Shown one piece after another: positions 50,311 to 60,861 of a stretch of DNA of 64,000 bases (its first letter is position 1; every line of letters begins with the position of its first letter). A program made the position numbers and the translations under genes. The notes beneath the pieces were generated by a model, which was not told the origin of the DNA, made no database searches, and saw only the letters and a program-made list of their open reading frames with translations. The stretch lies in NCBI RefSeq assembly GCF_001570605.1, contig NZ_BBXG01000001.1, positions 62,001-126,000 on the forward strand. Reading direction: 5' to 3'. Origin of the DNA: Herbidospora cretacea. GTDB taxonomy: Bacteria > Actinomycetota > Actinomycetes > Streptosporangiales > Streptosporangiaceae.

Positions 50311-51575
50311 CACAGCAGCATCGTGATCGGCAGCGAGCAGCCCAGCAGGGCGACGACCGCGGCGGCGACGCCGGCGATCCACGTCGTGAGGGGCGCGTTC
50401 ACCAGCGGGCCCATCAGCGCGCGGTCGCGGCAGAAGTACACGAGCAGGAACAGCACCACCGGAACGCCGAGCGAGATGACCACCTGGCTCAGCACCAGCA
50501 GGTCGGTGAGCGGGACCCCGGACAGCAGCGCCAGCACGGCCGGGGTCATCGTCACGATCCGGCGCAGGTGGACGGGCACCCGCACGTCGAGGAACCCGCG
50601 CATCACGACGTCACCGGCGAGCGTCCCGATGCCGGAGGACGACAGCCCCGACGACAGCAGCGCCACCGCGAACGCCAGCGCCGCCAGCCCCCCGGCCCGC
50701 GCGGCCAGTTCGGCGTGGGCGGCCGGCAGGTCGCCGGTCCAGGCGCCGCCGCTCGCCACCCCGAGCCCCGCGCCGAGGGCGATCATCGACACGTTGACGA
50801 CCGTGGCCACGCCGAGGGCGAGCGAGCAGTCCCACCGCAGGATCCGCCGGACCAGCCCCGGCTGGGCGCGGGCCGCCTCGGTCGTCATCCCGCGCCCCTG
50901 CACCAGCGCGGAGTGGAGGTAGACCGCGTGGGGCATGACGGTCGCCCCGACGATGCCCATGGCCAGCAGCAGCGCGCCCGCACCACCCAGGTTGGGCACC
51001 AGCCCCGCTGCCAGCCCGGCCGCCGACTGATGGCCGGTCGCGATGATGTCGTAGCCGACCCCCGCGCCGACGAACATCAGCGCCGCCGCGCTCATCAGCT
51101 CGAACGGGCGGGTTCGCCCCTTGCGCCGCATCTCCAGCATGGCCAGGGAGATCACCGCCGTGGTGATCGCCGACAGCCAGACGGGCATGCCGAACAGCAG
51201 CTGCATCCCGATGGCCGCCCCGACGAACTCGGCCAGGTCGGTGGCGAGCACGACGATCTCCGCCTGCGCCCACAGCAGGAGGCTGCCGCGCCTGCTGAAC
51301 CGCCTCCGGCACAGCTCCGGCAGGCTCAGCCCGGTCGCCATGCCCAGTTTGGCCGCCTGGAACTGCACCAGGATCGCCACGAGGCTGGCGACCACGACGA
51401 CCCAGACGAGCAGGTAGCCGAGGGTCGCCCCGGCGGTCAGGTTGGTGGCCACGTTCCCGGGGTCGACGTAGGCGATGGCCGCCACGAACGCCGGGCCCAA
51501 CATGGAGGTCAGCGCGGGAATTTTCCGTGATGATTGATGTATGCCGGATTTAGTGGGATTGGGGCGAGCAATCAT
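50310..51575 (-). CDS. mntH: NRAMP-family divalent metal (Mn2+/Fe2+) transporter
   Basis: A 421-residue inner-membrane protein with about 11 helices. The first-helix metal site DPGN is at residues 38-41 and the sixth-helix site is MPHAVYLHS; both are the hallmark of NRAMP proton-coupled Mn2+/Fe2+ importers. ATG 51575 follows an AGGGAAATCACC leader. I see no clear MntR or DtxR box upstream. It diverges from the benzoylformate decarboxylase-like gene. Confidence 0.92.
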   Translation of the reverse strand: MIARPNPTKSGIHQSSRKIPALTSMLGPAFVAAIAYVDPGNVATNLTAGATLGYLLVWVVVVASLVAILVQFQAAKLGMATGLSLPELCRRRFSRRGSLLLWAQAEIVVLATDLAEFVGAAIGMQLLFGMPVWLSAITTAVISLAMLEMRRKGRTRPFELMSAAALMFVGAGVGYDIIATGHQSAAGLAAGLVPNLGGAGALLLAMGIVGATVMPHAVYLHSALVQGRGMTTEAARAQPGLVRRILRWDCSLALGVATVVNVSMIALGAGLGVASGGAWTGDLPAAHAELAARAGGLAALAFAVALLSSGLSSSGIGTLAGDVVMRGFLDVRVPVHLRRIVTMTPAVLALLSGVPLTDLLVLSQVVISLGVPVVLFLLVYFCRDRALMGPLVNAPLTTWIAGVAAAVVALLGCSLPITMLL

Positions 51576-51692
51576 GGTGATTTCCCTAATTGTCGGGTAG
51601 TTGAAATCGCCACACCGAGTCAAATGTTCCCGCGTCGTGTAAGTAATGAAACGCGAGGTAATAAGGCCCGCAATTCCGGATATATGTAGAAA

Positions 51693-53246
51693 ATGGCTGA
51701 TGTGCGGGAGGCCTTCTACCGGGTGCTGCGCCACCACGGCGTGAAGGCGGTCTTCGGCAACCCGGGATCCAACGAGCTGTCCTTCCTGACCGGGCTGCCC
51801 GGCGACCTGCCGTACTACCTGGCTCTCCAGGAGGGCGCCGCCATCGCGATGGCCGACGGGTTCGCCCAGGCCAGCGGCACGACCGGCTTCCTGAACGTGC
51901 ACGCCGCCGCCGGCACCGGCAACGCCATGGGCTGCCTCACCAACGCGGCCGCGAGCCACACGCCGATGGTCGTGCTGGCCGGGCAGCAGGCCCGCCGCTA
52001 CGTCCCCGTCGAGAGCATGCTCACCAACGTCGACCCGACGAGACTGACCGATCCGCTGGTCAAGTGGTCGGGTGAGCCGCTGCGCCCGCAGGACGGCCCC
52101 GCTCTGCTCTCCAAGGCGCTGATGCTCGCGCGGAGCTCACCGCGAGGTGTGGTCTATCTGTCGATCCCGCTGGACGATTGGAGCCGGCCCGCCGACGAAC
52201 CGGCGCTGACCCACCTCATGGCCCGGTCGGTCGAGGGCACCCCGGTCGTCCGGTCGCTCGACGAGGTGGTCGAGGCGCTCGACCACGCCGAGACGCCCGT
52301 GCTGGTCCTCGGCCCCGGCGCCGACACCGACGAGGGGTTCGAGGCGGCCGTCGCGCTGGCCGACAAGATCGGCATCCCGGTCTGGACCGCCCCCAGCGCC
52401 CCGAGAGCGCCGTTCCCCACCCGCCACCCCTGCTACCAGGGCATTCTCCCGTCGGCGGCCGGCGCGCTGGCGGCCCGGCTCCGGGGCCACGACGTCGTGC
52501 TCTGCGTCGGCGCGCCCGTCTTCCGCTACCACGCCCCCAGTCAGGCCGACTTCCTGCCGAGCGGGACCCGCCTGTACGCCATCACCGACGACCCCGGCGA
52601 GGCCGCCCGCGCCCCCATGGGCCGCATCCTCGTCGGCGACCCCGGCGACGCCCTGGTCAGACTGGTCGGGCTGTGCGAGAGGAGCGACCGCCCGCTGCCC
52701 GGGAGCCGCCTGTTCGCCGAACCCGAGCCGTTCACCGCCGAGGCCATCCTCGACGCCGTCGACCAGGGCAAACCCGCCAACGCGATGATCGCCTTCGAGT
52801 GGACGTCCGCCGACCTCATCAGGGACCGGCTCACCCTCACGCGCCCGAAGTCGCTGTTCTACCCGGCGGCGGGCGGCCTCGGCTGGGGCCTGCCGGCCGC
52901 GATCGGCCTGTCGCTGGCCCGCCCCGACCGCCCGGTCATCGCCCTGATCGGCGACGGCGCGATGCACTACACGCCCTCGGCCCTGTGGACCGCCGCCCGC
53001 CACCACGTCCCGGTCACCTTCGTGATCTGCGACAACCACCGCTACCGGGCGCTGGAGCAGTTCGCCGACCTGCTGGGGGTGCCCCGGGGCGACTACCTCG
53101 ACCTCGGCGGCATCGACCCGCTGGCCGTCGCCGGGGGCTACGGCATCGAGACCCGCCACGCCGAGACGCTCAAGGACCTCACCGAGTTCGTCCACGAGGG
53201 CATCCACGCGGAGGAACCCCGCCTGGTGCTCGTCGACCAGCGCTGA
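51693..53246 (+). CDS. mdlC: Benzoylformate decarboxylase-like ThDP enzyme
   Basis: A 517-residue thiamine diphosphate enzyme. The catalytic residues known for Pseudomonas benzoylformate decarboxylase are conserved: Ser26 (FGNPGSNEL), Glu47 (LQEG), His70 (VHAAAGTGNAMG) and His280 (FRYH, the counterpart of His281). The ThDP/Mg motif GDGAMHYTPSALWTAARH is present with a CDN end. It would convert benzoylformate, or a related 2-keto acid, to an aldehyde and CO2. No mandelate dehydrogenase or benzaldehyde dehydrogenase is adjacent. The ATG at 51693 has no clear ribosome site. Confidence 0.87.
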   Translation: MADVREAFYRVLRHHGVKAVFGNPGSNELSFLTGLPGDLPYYLALQEGAAIAMADGFAQASGTTGFLNVHAAAGTGNAMGCLTNAAASHTPMVVLAGQQARRYVPVESMLTNVDPTRLTDPLVKWSGEPLRPQDGPALLSKALMLARSSPRGVVYLSIPLDDWSRPADEPALTHLMARSVEGTPVVRSLDEVVEALDHAETPVLVLGPGADTDEGFEAAVALADKIGIPVWTAPSAPRAPFPTRHPCYQGILPSAAGALAARLRGHDVVLCVGAPVFRYHAPSQADFLPSGTRLYAITDDPGEAARAPMGRILVGDPGDALVRLVGLCERSDRPLPGSRLFAEPEPFTAEAILDAVDQGKPANAMIAFEWTSADLIRDRLTLTRPKSLFYPAAGGLGWGLPAAIGLSLARPDRPVIALIGDGAMHYTPSALWTAARHHVPVTFVICDNHRYRALEQFADLLGVPRGDYLDLGGIDPLAVAGGYGIETRHAETLKDLTEFVHEGIHAEEPRLVLVDQR

Positions 53247-53259
53247 CCCTGGGGGAGAA

Positions 53260-54039
53260 GTGCCGAAAACGATCCTGGCTCTCGCGATGATCCTGACCAC
53301 CACGAACGCCGTCCCGGCCGAGGCCGCGCAGCAGCGGGTCTGCCCGGTCAAACCCACCGTCGTCCTGATCCACGGCGCCTGGGCCGACACGTCCAGCTGG
53401 AACGGCGAGGTCCGGGCGCTCCAGAAGGCCGGATACGACGCCCGCGCCATCGGCAACCCGCTCCGCGGCCTGACGAGCGACGCCGAGACCGTGCGCGACT
53501 TCCTGAACACGGTCAAGGGCCCGGTCGTCCTGGTCGGCCACTCCTACGGCGGCTCGGTCATCACCAACGCCGCCACCGGCGACCGCGACGTCAAGGCGCT
53601 CGTGTACGTCGACGCCGCCGCCCCCGACATGGGCGAGACCACCGGGCAGCTCAGCGGCAAGGGCTCGGCCCTCGGCGGGGAGCCCGCGACCCTCTACGAT
53701 CAGGTCGGCACCGACCTCTACCTGAAGAAGGACGTCTTCCAGAACTCCTTCGGCCAGGACCTGCCGAAGACCGAGTCGGCCCTGCTCTGGGCCGGTCAGC
53801 GGGCCGCCGCGATGGCCGCGTTCACGACCCCGTCGCAGGAGCCCGCCTGGCGGTCCATCCCGTCGTGGTACTTCATCGCGACCGGCGACAAGATCATCGT
53901 GCCGGAGTCGCAGCGGGCCATGGCCAAACGGGCCAAGTCGAAGGTCACCGAGTTCAACGGGGGGTCGCATCTGGCCCTGGTCTCCCACCCGGAGGCGGTG
54001 ACCCGCGTGATCGAAGACGCGATCTGCTCGCTTCGCTGA
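53260..54039 (+). CDS. Secreted alpha/beta hydrolase
   Basis: A 259-residue exported hydrolase. A signal peptide ends near residue 23 (VPAEAAQQ). The oxyanion region is VVLIHGAWADTSSW, the nucleophile elbow GHSYGGS, the acid in the FIATGDKII segment and the His in GGSHLALV. This pattern is that of the methylesterase-like/EstC group. The GTG at 53260 comes 14 bases after the decarboxylase stop, so the two are probably co-transcribed. Its last 86 bases overlap the DUF3147 gene on the other strand. Confidence 0.87.
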   Translation: MPKTILALAMILTTTNAVPAEAAQQRVCPVKPTVVLIHGAWADTSSWNGEVRALQKAGYDARAIGNPLRGLTSDAETVRDFLNTVKGPVVLVGHSYGGSVITNAATGDRDVKALVYVDAAAPDMGETTGQLSGKGSALGGEPATLYDQVGTDLYLKKDVFQNSFGQDLPKTESALLWAGQRAAAMAAFTTPSQEPAWRSIPSWYFIATGDKIIVPESQRAMAKRAKSKVTEFNGGSHLALVSHPEAVTRVIEDAICSLR

Positions 54040-54415
54040 GGTCGTACAGGAGCGTGGACACCGCGGCCCACACGGCCAGGGCGACGATCAGCAGCAGCCA
54101 CGCCGGGAGCCGGGTCGCGAACATCCACACGCACACCGCGAACGCGGTCAGGCCGCACGCCCCGAGGATGGCGCCCATGGCGTCCTTCGCGGCCGGGCCG
54201 CGTCTGTGCTCCTCCTCCTCGATGAGGGTGAGCGTCGCGCCGAGGATGGCGGGGAAGCCCAGCCAGACGCCGCCGGCGGCCCTTCCCCAGCGCTGGCCGA
54301 CCAGCCCCGCGATCACCGAGATGGCCGCGCCGAAGACGAACCGGATCGCGAGGTCGCGGAAGCGGGTGTTCCGCAGCCGCGAGGCCTTGAAGCGGACCCG
54401 CTTGTGACTCGTCAC
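53954..54415 (-). CDS. DUF3147-like membrane protein, second of a pair
   Basis: A 153-residue protein with about four membrane helices (FVFGAAISVIAGLVG, VWLGFPAILGATLTLI, AILGACGLTAFAVCVWM, LLLIVALAVWAAVSTLL), a basic N-terminus and a Pro/Arg-rich tail. The GTG overlaps the stop of the upstream partner (GTGA). The tail lies antisense to the hydrolase gene end. Function unknown; the family usually comes as two adjacent small membrane proteins, as here. Confidence 0.7.
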   Translation of the reverse strand: MTSHKRVRFKASRLRNTRFRDLAIRFVFGAAISVIAGLVGQRWGRAAGGVWLGFPAILGATLTLIEEEEHRRGPAAKDAMGAILGACGLTAFAVCVWMFATRLPAWLLLIVALAVWAAVSTLLYDLSEASRSRLRSRGSPPPGGRPGPDATPR

Positions 54416-54753
54416 GAGACCACCATCCAGCCCAGCCAGGCCACCGCCGCCCACAGGATCAGCGACCACGCCGATCCCGCGAGCGCGCCGAACCGCCTGA
54501 CCAGCGGGACCGCCAGGGCGCAGTAGGCCACCAGCGCCACCGCCCCGGCGATCATGCCCAGCCCCGACCGCTGGAGCGCCTCGCCGCCCCCGTCGACGGC
54601 GGTGATGGTCATCCCGCCGATCGCCACCGCCGGGGCAGCGGCGAAGATCCCGGCGAAGCGCTTCGGCGAGGTCGCCTCCCCGAGGAGGGCGAAGCACATC
54701 ACCAGCACGCCCCCCAGCACCCCCCGCGCCACGAGCAGCCACACGTCGTCCAT
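54412..54753 (-). CDS. DUF3147-like membrane protein, first of a pair
   Basis: A 113-residue membrane protein of about four helices (LLVARGVLGGVLVMCFALLG, FAAAPAVAIGGMTITAV, MIAGAVALVAYCALAV, WSLILWAAVAWLGWMVV). Homologous in pattern to its downstream partner: both carry an AAPAVAIGG or GFPAILGAT loop. Probably forms a heteromeric membrane complex; substrate unknown. Confidence 0.75.
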   Translation of the reverse strand: MDDVWLLVARGVLGGVLVMCFALLGEATSPKRFAGIFAAAPAVAIGGMTITAVDGGGEALQRSGLGMIAGAVALVAYCALAVPLVRRFGALAGSAWSLILWAAVAWLGWMVVS

Positions 54754-54810
54754 GGGAGATCGTTGCCCGCTGGGGCACTGTGATCAGGTCATGGGCGGGG
54801 TAATTCGGGT

Positions 54811-55833
54811 TTACCGGCGGCTGGTCGACTCCCTCACGACCAGTTCCGGTTCGACCGTGCGGCGCTCGGTGGTGCCGAGGCCCACCATCCGGTCGAGCAG
54901 AAGCTGGAACGCCTGGCGGCCGAGGGTGGCGAAGTTCTGCCGGACGGTGGTCAGCGGCGGCCAGAAGTGGGCCGCCTCCGGCACGTCGTCGTAGCCGACC
55001 ACGCTGACGTCCTCGGGCACCCTGCGCCCGCTCTCGCGGAAGGCCCTGATCAGGCCCAGCGCCATCGGGTCGTTGGCCACGAACACCGCCGTCACCGACG
55101 GGTCGCGGCACAGCCGTTTGCCCTGTTCGTAGCCGCTGTTGGCGGACCAGTCGCCGACCAGCGGCGGCGGGGCCTCACGGTCGCGCAGGGCGTGGCGCCA
55201 GCCCTGGATGCGGTGGTAGCCGTCGATCCAGTTGACCGGTCCGCTCAGGTGGTGGACGGTCTCGTGGCCCAGGTCGAGCAGGTGCCGGGTGGCCCGGAAC
55301 GCTCCCGAGTGGTGGTCGACGGCGACCGCCGGGATGGCCAGCCGCTCGCCGCCGCCGACGTCGACCACGGGCAGGTCGGGCGGCAGGTCGCGCAGGCCCT
55401 CGACGGCCGACTCGTGGGGGGCGATCACGATCACCCCGTCGACCGACTGCTGGCGCAGCCGGTCGACGCCCTCGGCGATCGACTTGCGGGTCATCGTGGC
55501 GAGACTGGCGATGTTGACCAGGTAGTCGTGCTCCCTGGCGGCGCGTTCGATGGCGTAGAGGGTGGAGGCGGGGCCGTACAGAGTGGTGTCGAAACTGACC
55601 ACTCCGAGCACGCCCGAGCGGCCCGTCACCAGAGAACGGGCCGCGAAGTTGGGCCGGTAGCCGAGCTCCTGGACGGCCGCCAGCACCCGCGCGCGGGTCT
55701 CCGGACGCACCTTCTCAGGAGCGTTGAGCACACGCGAGACCGTCATGGCGGACACGCCCGCGAGGCCGGCGACGTCTTCGAGGACGGCCGCTTTGCTGCG
55801 CTCGGCCGGCCCGCCGCCGGAAGTTGTCGTCAT
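54811..55833 (-). CDS. LacI-family repressor of the ChvE-type ABC operon
   Basis: A 340-residue regulator. The LacI helix-turn-helix and hinge are at about residues 17-70 (LEDVAGLAGVSAMTVSRVLN). The periplasmic-binding-like sensor domain follows, with the VAVDHHSGAFRATRHLLDLGHETVHH and VGYDDVPEA family motifs. ATG 55833 is preferred; a TTG three codons earlier is open. It is the last gene of the operon, 18 bases after the permease, and probably binds the TGTTATCGCTAACA site upstream of the binding-protein gene. Confidence 0.9.
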   Translation of the reverse strand: MTTTSGGGPAERSKAAVLEDVAGLAGVSAMTVSRVLNAPEKVRPETRARVLAAVQELGYRPNFAARSLVTGRSGVLGVVSFDTTLYGPASTLYAIERAAREHDYLVNIASLATMTRKSIAEGVDRLRQQSVDGVIVIAPHESAVEGLRDLPPDLPVVDVGGGERLAIPAVAVDHHSGAFRATRHLLDLGHETVHHLSGPVNWIDGYHRIQGWRHALRDREAPPPLVGDWSANSGYEQGKRLCRDPSVTAVFVANDPMALGLIRAFRESGRRVPEDVSVVGYDDVPEAAHFWPPLTTVRQNFATLGRQAFQLLLDRMVGLGTTERRTVEPELVVRESTSRR

Positions 55834-55851
55834 AACATCCAAGCGTAGGAC

Positions 55852-57099
55852 CTATTGAGCGGCACGCCGCTTCGCCCATACATCGAAGGCGACCGCGGCC
55901 AGCAGCACGACACCCTTCACGAGCATCACGCGCTCGCTCGGGGAGCCGATGAGGGACATTCCGTTGTTGATCACACCCATGATCAGGCCGCCGGTGATCG
56001 CTCCCACGACCTTCCCGACGCCGCCCTGCACCGCCGCGCCGCCGATGAAGGCCGCCGCGATGGCGTCGAGCTCGAAGGTGTTGCCGGCGGTCGGCCCGGC
56101 CTGGTTCAGCCGGCCCGCGAAGATCACACCGGCCAGCGCGGCCAGCACGCCCATGTTCACGAACAGCCAGAACACGACCTGCTTGACCTTGATGCCGGAC
56201 AGCACCGCCGCCTGCAGGTTGCCGCCGATCGCGTAGATCTGCCGCCCGAACACCGCCCGGGTCGTGACCAGCGAGTACGCCAGCACGAGCAGCGTCAGCA
56301 GCACCAGCACCCACGGCAGGTTCCGGAACCGGGCGAGCTGGACCACCACGAACAGGATCACCGCCGCCGCCGCGACGATCTTCAGCAGGAAGACCGGCAG
56401 CGGGTCGACGGCCTGGCGGTAGCCGAGCCGGGCGGTCCTGGTCCGCCACTGCGACAGCGCCATGCCCCCGACGGCGACGACCCCGATGATCAGCGAGAAC
56501 AGGTCGGCCCCGCCGAGCGCGCCGAGGCCGATGTTGCCGATGTAGCCGTCGGTGAACCCGTTCGACAGCGTCCTGACGGGGTCGGGGAAGGGCCCGATGC
56601 CCTGGTTCCCCAGGACGGTCAGCGTCAGCGCCCGGAACAGCAGCATCCCGGCCAGCGTGACGATGAAGGCCGGGATCCCGAAATAGGCGATCCAGTAGCC
56701 CTGCCAGGCCCCGATGACCCCGCCCGCGACGAGGGTGATCAGCAGCGCCACCGGCCACGGAATGCCGTAGTCGACCATGAGCACGGCGGCGATCGCCCCG
56801 GTGACCGCGACCACCGAGCCGACCGACAGGTCGATGTGCCCGGCGATGATGATCAGGATCATCCCGATCGACAGGATGAGGATGTAGGAGTTCTGCACGA
56901 TGAGGTTGGAGATGTTCTGCGGCTGCAGCAACGCCCCATCGGTGAGAACCGCGAACAGCACCACGATCAGCGCGAACGCGATGTAGATGCCGCTCTGCCG
57001 GATGTTCAGCGAGACCCCGAAGACTCTGGTCCGCGCGGGACCCGCCGGCGGCGGTCCGGCGGGGGCGGTCGGGACGTCGGTGGGGGAGATGCTGCTCAT
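55852..57099 (-). CDS. Sugar ABC transporter permease (MmsB/GguB/XylH type)
   Basis: A 415-residue inner-membrane permease of the CUT2 family with about ten helices. The family pattern is seen in [21 protein letters not shown] and [21 protein letters not shown]. It is longer than RbsC, as usual for XylH/MmsB proteins. The ATG at 57099 overlaps the stop of the ATPase gene (ATGA). Confidence 0.93.
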   Translation of the reverse strand: MSSISPTDVPTAPAGPPPAGPARTRVFGVSLNIRQSGIYIAFALIVVLFAVLTDGALLQPQNISNLIVQNSYILILSIGMILIIIAGHIDLSVGSVVAVTGAIAAVLMVDYGIPWPVALLITLVAGGVIGAWQGYWIAYFGIPAFIVTLAGMLLFRALTLTVLGNQGIGPFPDPVRTLSNGFTDGYIGNIGLGALGGADLFSLIIGVVAVGGMALSQWRTRTARLGYRQAVDPLPVFLLKIVAAAAVILFVVVQLARFRNLPWVLVLLTLLVLAYSLVTTRAVFGRQIYAIGGNLQAAVLSGIKVKQVVFWLFVNMGVLAALAGVIFAGRLNQAGPTAGNTFELDAIAAAFIGGAAVQGGVGKVVGAITGGLIMGVINNGMSLIGSPSERVMLVKGVVLLAAVAFDVWAKRRAAQ

Positions 57100-58640
57100 C
57101 GGGCCGGGTCCTTGCTGTTCAACGTGGTCATCAGTGTCATCAGGCGTTCCTGGGTGGCCTCGTGCCGGGACAGTTCGCCGGTGATCCGACCGGCGGACAA
57201 CGTGTAGATGCGGTCGCACAGGCCGAGCAGCTCGGGGAGTTCCGACGAGATGACCAGCACGGCCTTCCCCGCGTCGGCCAGCCGGTTGATGATCGAGTAG
57301 ATCTCGTACTTGGCGCCGACGTCGATGCCCCGGGTGGGTTCGTCGAGGATCAGGACGTCGGCGTCGGTGAAGATCCACTTCGACAGCACGACCTTCTGCT
57401 GGTTGCCGCCGCTCAGCTTCCCCGTGACGCTCAGCACGCTCGGGGCCTTGATGTTCATGTCGCGCCGGTATTCCTCGGCGACGCGGAACTCCTCGTTGTC
57501 GTCGACCCAGCCCCGTTTCGCGAGTCTCCCCAGGTCGGCGGCGGAGATGTTGCGCTTGATGTCCTCGATCAGGTTCAGGCCGTAGCGCTTGCGGTCCTCG
57601 GTGGCGTAGGCGATGCCGTGGGTGATCGCGTCGCGGACGGTCCTGATCTCCACGGGACGGCCGTCGCGCAGGACGCGTCCCGAGATGCCGACCCCGTAGG
57701 AGCGGCCGAACACGCTCATCGCGAGTTCGGTGCGGCCCGCGCCCATGAGCCCGGCCAGGCCGACGATCTCGCCGTGGCGTACCGACAGATTGGCCTTGGA
57801 GACGACCACCCGGTCCCGCTGGGTGGGGGAGTGGACGGTCCAGTCCTCGATGCGGAAGGCCTCCTCGCCGATCGACGGCTCGTGCGGCGGGAAGCGGTGT
57901 TCCAGGTCGCGGCCGACCATGCCGGAGATGATGCGGTCCTCCGTCACGTCGTCGGCGCGCATGTCGAGGGTCTCGATCGACCGTCCGTCGCGCAGGATCG
58001 TGACCCGGTCGGCGACGGCGGCGATCTCGTTGAGCTTGTGGGAGATGATCACGCAGGTGATGCCCTCGGCCCGCAGGCCGCGCAGCAGGTCGAGCAGGTG
58101 CGCCGAGTCCTCGTCGTTGAGGGCCGCCGTGGGCTCGTCGAGGATGAGCAGGCGCACCTCCTTGGCCAGGGCCTTGGCGATCTCGACGAGCTGCTGCTTG
58201 CCGACCCCGATGTCCGAGACCGTGGTGACCGGGTGTTCCCGCAGGCCCACCCGTTCGAGCAGCCGGGCCGCCTCGTGGTTGGTGCGGTTCCAGTCGATCA
58301 GGCCGCGCCGGGACCGCTCGTTGCCGAGGAAGATGTTCTCCGCGATCGAGAGCTGCGGGCAGAGCGCCAGTTCCTGGTGGATGATGACGACGCCGCGCTG
58401 CTCGCTGTCGCGGATGCCGCCGAAGCGGCACTCCTCGCCGTCGAAGGTGATCTCGCCGTCGTAGGAGCCGTGCGGGTAGACCCCCGACAGGACCTTCATC
58501 AGCGTCGACTTCCCGGCGCCGTTCTCACCGCAGATCGCGTGGATCTCGCCCCGGCGCACGGACAGGTTCACGTCCTGGAGCGCCCGTACGCCGGGGAAGG
58601 TCTTGGTGATCTCCCGCATCCGAAGGATGTGGTCGCTCAT
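57096..58640 (-). CDS. Sugar ABC transporter ATP-binding protein (MmsA/GguA/XylG type)
   Basis: A 514-residue double ATPase of the CUT2 family. The first half has Walker [10 protein letters not shown] and Walker [12 protein letters not shown]; its ABC signature is shortened to [13 protein letters not shown]. The second half has the altered Walker [11 protein letters not shown], signature [10 protein letters not shown] and Walker [13 protein letters not shown]. This halves-unequal design is normal for RbsA/XylG proteins. Its ATG overlaps the stop of the binding-protein gene. Confidence 0.94.
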   Translation of the reverse strand: MSDHILRMREITKTFPGVRALQDVNLSVRRGEIHAICGENGAGKSTLMKVLSGVYPHGSYDGEITFDGEECRFGGIRDSEQRGVVIIHQELALCPQLSIAENIFLGNERSRRGLIDWNRTNHEAARLLERVGLREHPVTTVSDIGVGKQQLVEIAKALAKEVRLLILDEPTAALNDEDSAHLLDLLRGLRAEGITCVIISHKLNEIAAVADRVTILRDGRSIETLDMRADDVTEDRIISGMVGRDLEHRFPPHEPSIGEEAFRIEDWTVHSPTQRDRVVVSKANLSVRHGEIVGLAGLMGAGRTELAMSVFGRSYGVGISGRVLRDGRPVEIRTVRDAITHGIAYATEDRKRYGLNLIEDIKRNISAADLGRLAKRGWVDDNEEFRVAEEYRRDMNIKAPSVLSVTGKLSGGNQQKVVLSKWIFTDADVLILDEPTRGIDVGAKYEIYSIINRLADAGKAVLVISSELPELLGLCDRIYTLSAGRITGELSRHEATQERLMTLMTTLNSKDPAR

Positions 58641-59752
58641 TGCAACTCGGAGGCCTCGTAGTAGCCGGAGTCGACGAGGGTCTGGGTGTTGGACTTGTCG
58701 ACGATCACCGGGTCGAGCAGGTACGACGGCACGACCTTGTTGCCGTTGTCGTAGTCCTTGGTGTTGTTGACCTCGGGGGTCGAGCCTTTGAGCAGGGCGT
58801 CGGTCATCTTCACGGTCACCTCGGCGAGCTGGCGGGTGTCCTTGTAGATGGTCGAGTACTGCTCGTCGGCGAGGATCGACTTCACCGAGGCCAGCTCGGC
58901 GTCCTGCCCGGTCACGATCGGGTAGGGCTGGTCGGAGGTGCCGTAGCCGTTCGACTTCAGCGCCGACAGGATCCCGATCGACAGTCCGTCGTAGGGGGAC
59001 AGCACGCCGTCGACGTGGTCACCGCCGCTGTAGGTCTTGGTGAGGATGTCCTCCATCCGCTTCTGGGCGGTGGCCGGGTCCCAGCGCAGGATGGCGACCG
59101 TCTTGAAGTCGAGCTGGCCGCTCTTGACGTTCAGGACCTTCTTGTCGATGTACGGCTGGAGCACCGACATCGCGCCGTTGAAGAAGAAGGTCGCGTTGTT
59201 GTCGTCGGGCGATCCGGCGAACAGCTCGACGTTCAGCGGCCCCTTGGTCGACTCGTCCACCTTCAGGCCCTTGAGCAGCGAGGTCGCCTGCTGCACACCG
59301 ACCTTGAAGTTGTCGAACGTCGCGTAGTAGTCGACGTTGGGCGAGTTGCGGATCAGCCGGTCGTAGGCGATGACCGGAATCTTCTTGTCCGCCGCCTCCT
59401 GGAGCTGGGTGGTGATGGCGGTCCCGTCGATCGAGGCGATGATCAGGAGCTTGGCGCCCTTGGTGATCTGGTTCTCGATCTGGTTGATCTGGGTCGGGAT
59501 GTCGTTCTCGGCATATTGGAGGTCGACCTGGTAGCCGAGCTTCTCCAGCCCGGCCTTGACGTTGTCGCCGTCGGAGATCCAACGCTCCGACGACTTGGTG
59601 GGCATCGTCACTCCGACCAGGGTGCCGGCACTGCCGGCGGCGGCCGGCTGGGAGGCCTCCACGTCGACGGTCTTCTGGGTTGATCCGCACGCGGTCAGCG
59701 CAAAAGCCAGGACGAGGATGGCGGTGATTCGGGGGAATCTCACGTCCGTCAT
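58637..59752 (-). CDS. chvE: ChvE-type multiple sugar-binding lipoprotein
   Basis: A 371-residue sugar-binding protein of the ChvE/XylF group. The lipobox ends at Cys22 (ALTACG). Family motifs are [17 protein letters not shown] near the start, [15 protein letters not shown], and [19 protein letters not shown]. Substrates of the family are monosaccharides such as xylose, arabinose, glucose or galactose. ATG 59752 fits a leaderless transcript from the promoter described upstream; GTG 59743, with GGGGA before it, is the alternative. It begins a four-gene operon with its ATPase, permease and LacI repressor. Confidence 0.92.
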   Translation of the reverse strand: MTDVRFPRITAILVLAFALTACGSTQKTVDVEASQPAAAGSAGTLVGVTMPTKSSERWISDGDNVKAGLEKLGYQVDLQYAENDIPTQINQIENQITKGAKLLIIASIDGTAITTQLQEAADKKIPVIAYDRLIRNSPNVDYYATFDNFKVGVQQATSLLKGLKVDESTKGPLNVELFAGSPDDNNATFFFNGAMSVLQPYIDKKVLNVKSGQLDFKTVAILRWDPATAQKRMEDILTKTYSGGDHVDGVLSPYDGLSIGILSALKSNGYGTSDQPYPIVTGQDAELASVKSILADEQYSTIYKDTRQLAEVTVKMTDALLKGSTPEVNNTKDYDNGNKVVPSYLLDPVIVDKSNTQTLVDSGYYEASELQ

Positions 59753-59759
59753 CCCCGTA

Positions 59760-59787
59760 CTGTTATCGCTAACACTGATCATGTCAA
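59760..59787 (-). promoter_or_regulatory. Promoter with embedded LacI operator upstream of chvE
   Basis: Read on the minus strand: TTGACA (59787-59782), a 16-base spacer and TAACAG (59765-59760). The palindrome TGTTATCGCTAACA (59761-59774, perfect 5-base arms) covers the -10. The -10 ends 7 bases before ATG 59752, so the mRNA would be leaderless. A LacI protein on this site would block RNA polymerase; the operon's own LacI gene is the obvious candidate. Confidence 0.65.
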
Positions 59788-59961
59788 CCGGTTCAGTTAA
59801 ATCCGATGACCCTTGATCGCCGGAGCCGCGCCGCCGCTGTCTCCGAAGAGTTACGCGTGGGTGTCGCCCGAGAGGCTCACGACGTCGCGTTCCTGCGGCG
59901 CAGGGGGCTTGATCGTCGTGGCCGCCCCTGTTAGAACCGGCGGAACCCCCTGAGAAATGCG

Positions 59962-60861
59962 GTGTTCCGCTTGCAACAGTCGATTCTCACCACCGTCGCC
60001 CTCCCCGCCGCCCTCGGTCTGATCATGTTCGGCCTGGGCCTCTCGCTGACCTGGCAGGACTTCGCCGGTGTCGCCCGCCGCCCCAAAGCCGTCGTGATCG
60101 CGCTGGTCGCGCAGGTGCTGATCCTGCCCGCGATCTGCTTCGGGCTGGTCGTCCTGTTCGGCCTCGAACCGCTGCTCGCGGTCGGCATGATGCTGCTGGC
60201 CGCCTCGCCCGGCGGCACCACCGCCAACCTCTACAGCCACCTGTTCGGCGGCGACGTCGCGCTGAACGTGACGCTGACGGCGGTCAACTCGGTGCTGGCC
60301 GCCTTCACCCTCCCACTCGTGGTCAACCTCTCGATCGCCCACTTCGTCGACGGCGGCGAGGCGCTCGGGCTGCAGGCCGACAAGGTCGTCCAGGTCTTCG
60401 CGCTGGTCCTGATCCCGGTCGTGCTCGGCATGCTGGTCCGCCGCTGGAAAGAAGGCTTCGCCGACCGGGCCGACAGGCCGGTCAGGATCGCGTCGGCCCT
60501 GGTCCTGGCCGCGGTCATCGTCGGCGCGATCGTCCAGGAACGGGAGCGGCTGCTCGACCACCTGGCCTCCGTCGGCGCCGTGGCCGTGCTGTTCTCCGCG
60601 CTCAGCCTGACGATCGGCTACTGGCTGCCGAGGCTGTTCCAGGTGGAGCGCCGCCAGGCCATCGCCTCGGGCATGGAGATCGGCATCCACAACAGCACCC
60701 TGGCGATCACCATCGCCCTCAGCCCGACACTGCTGAACAACTCGACGATGGCGATCCCCCCGGCGGTGTACGGAGTGCTGATGTTCGCGACAACATTGAT
60801 CTTCGGTTACGCGGTCAGGGATTCGTCCAAATCCGTGCCAGCGTCGCCGGGAACGGGATGA
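59962..60861 (+). CDS. Bile acid:sodium symporter (BASS) family transporter
   Basis: A 299-residue membrane protein with about nine or ten helices. The BASS signature is seen as [25 protein letters not shown] and, in the second half, [13 protein letters not shown]; these form the sodium and substrate sites. Bacterial members carry organic anions (for example pantoate or keto acids) and rarely bile acids. The GTG at 59962 is favoured, with a TTG three codons later as alternative. The last 47 bases overlap the convergent methyltransferase gene. Confidence 0.87.
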   Translation: MFRLQQSILTTVALPAALGLIMFGLGLSLTWQDFAGVARRPKAVVIALVAQVLILPAICFGLVVLFGLEPLLAVGMMLLAASPGGTTANLYSHLFGGDVALNVTLTAVNSVLAAFTLPLVVNLSIAHFVDGGEALGLQADKVVQVFALVLIPVVLGMLVRRWKEGFADRADRPVRIASALVLAAVIVGAIVQERERLLDHLASVGAVAVLFSALSLTIGYWLPRLFQVERRQAIASGMEIGIHNSTLAITIALSPTLLNNSTMAIPPAVYGVLMFATTLIFGYAVRDSSKSVPASPGTG

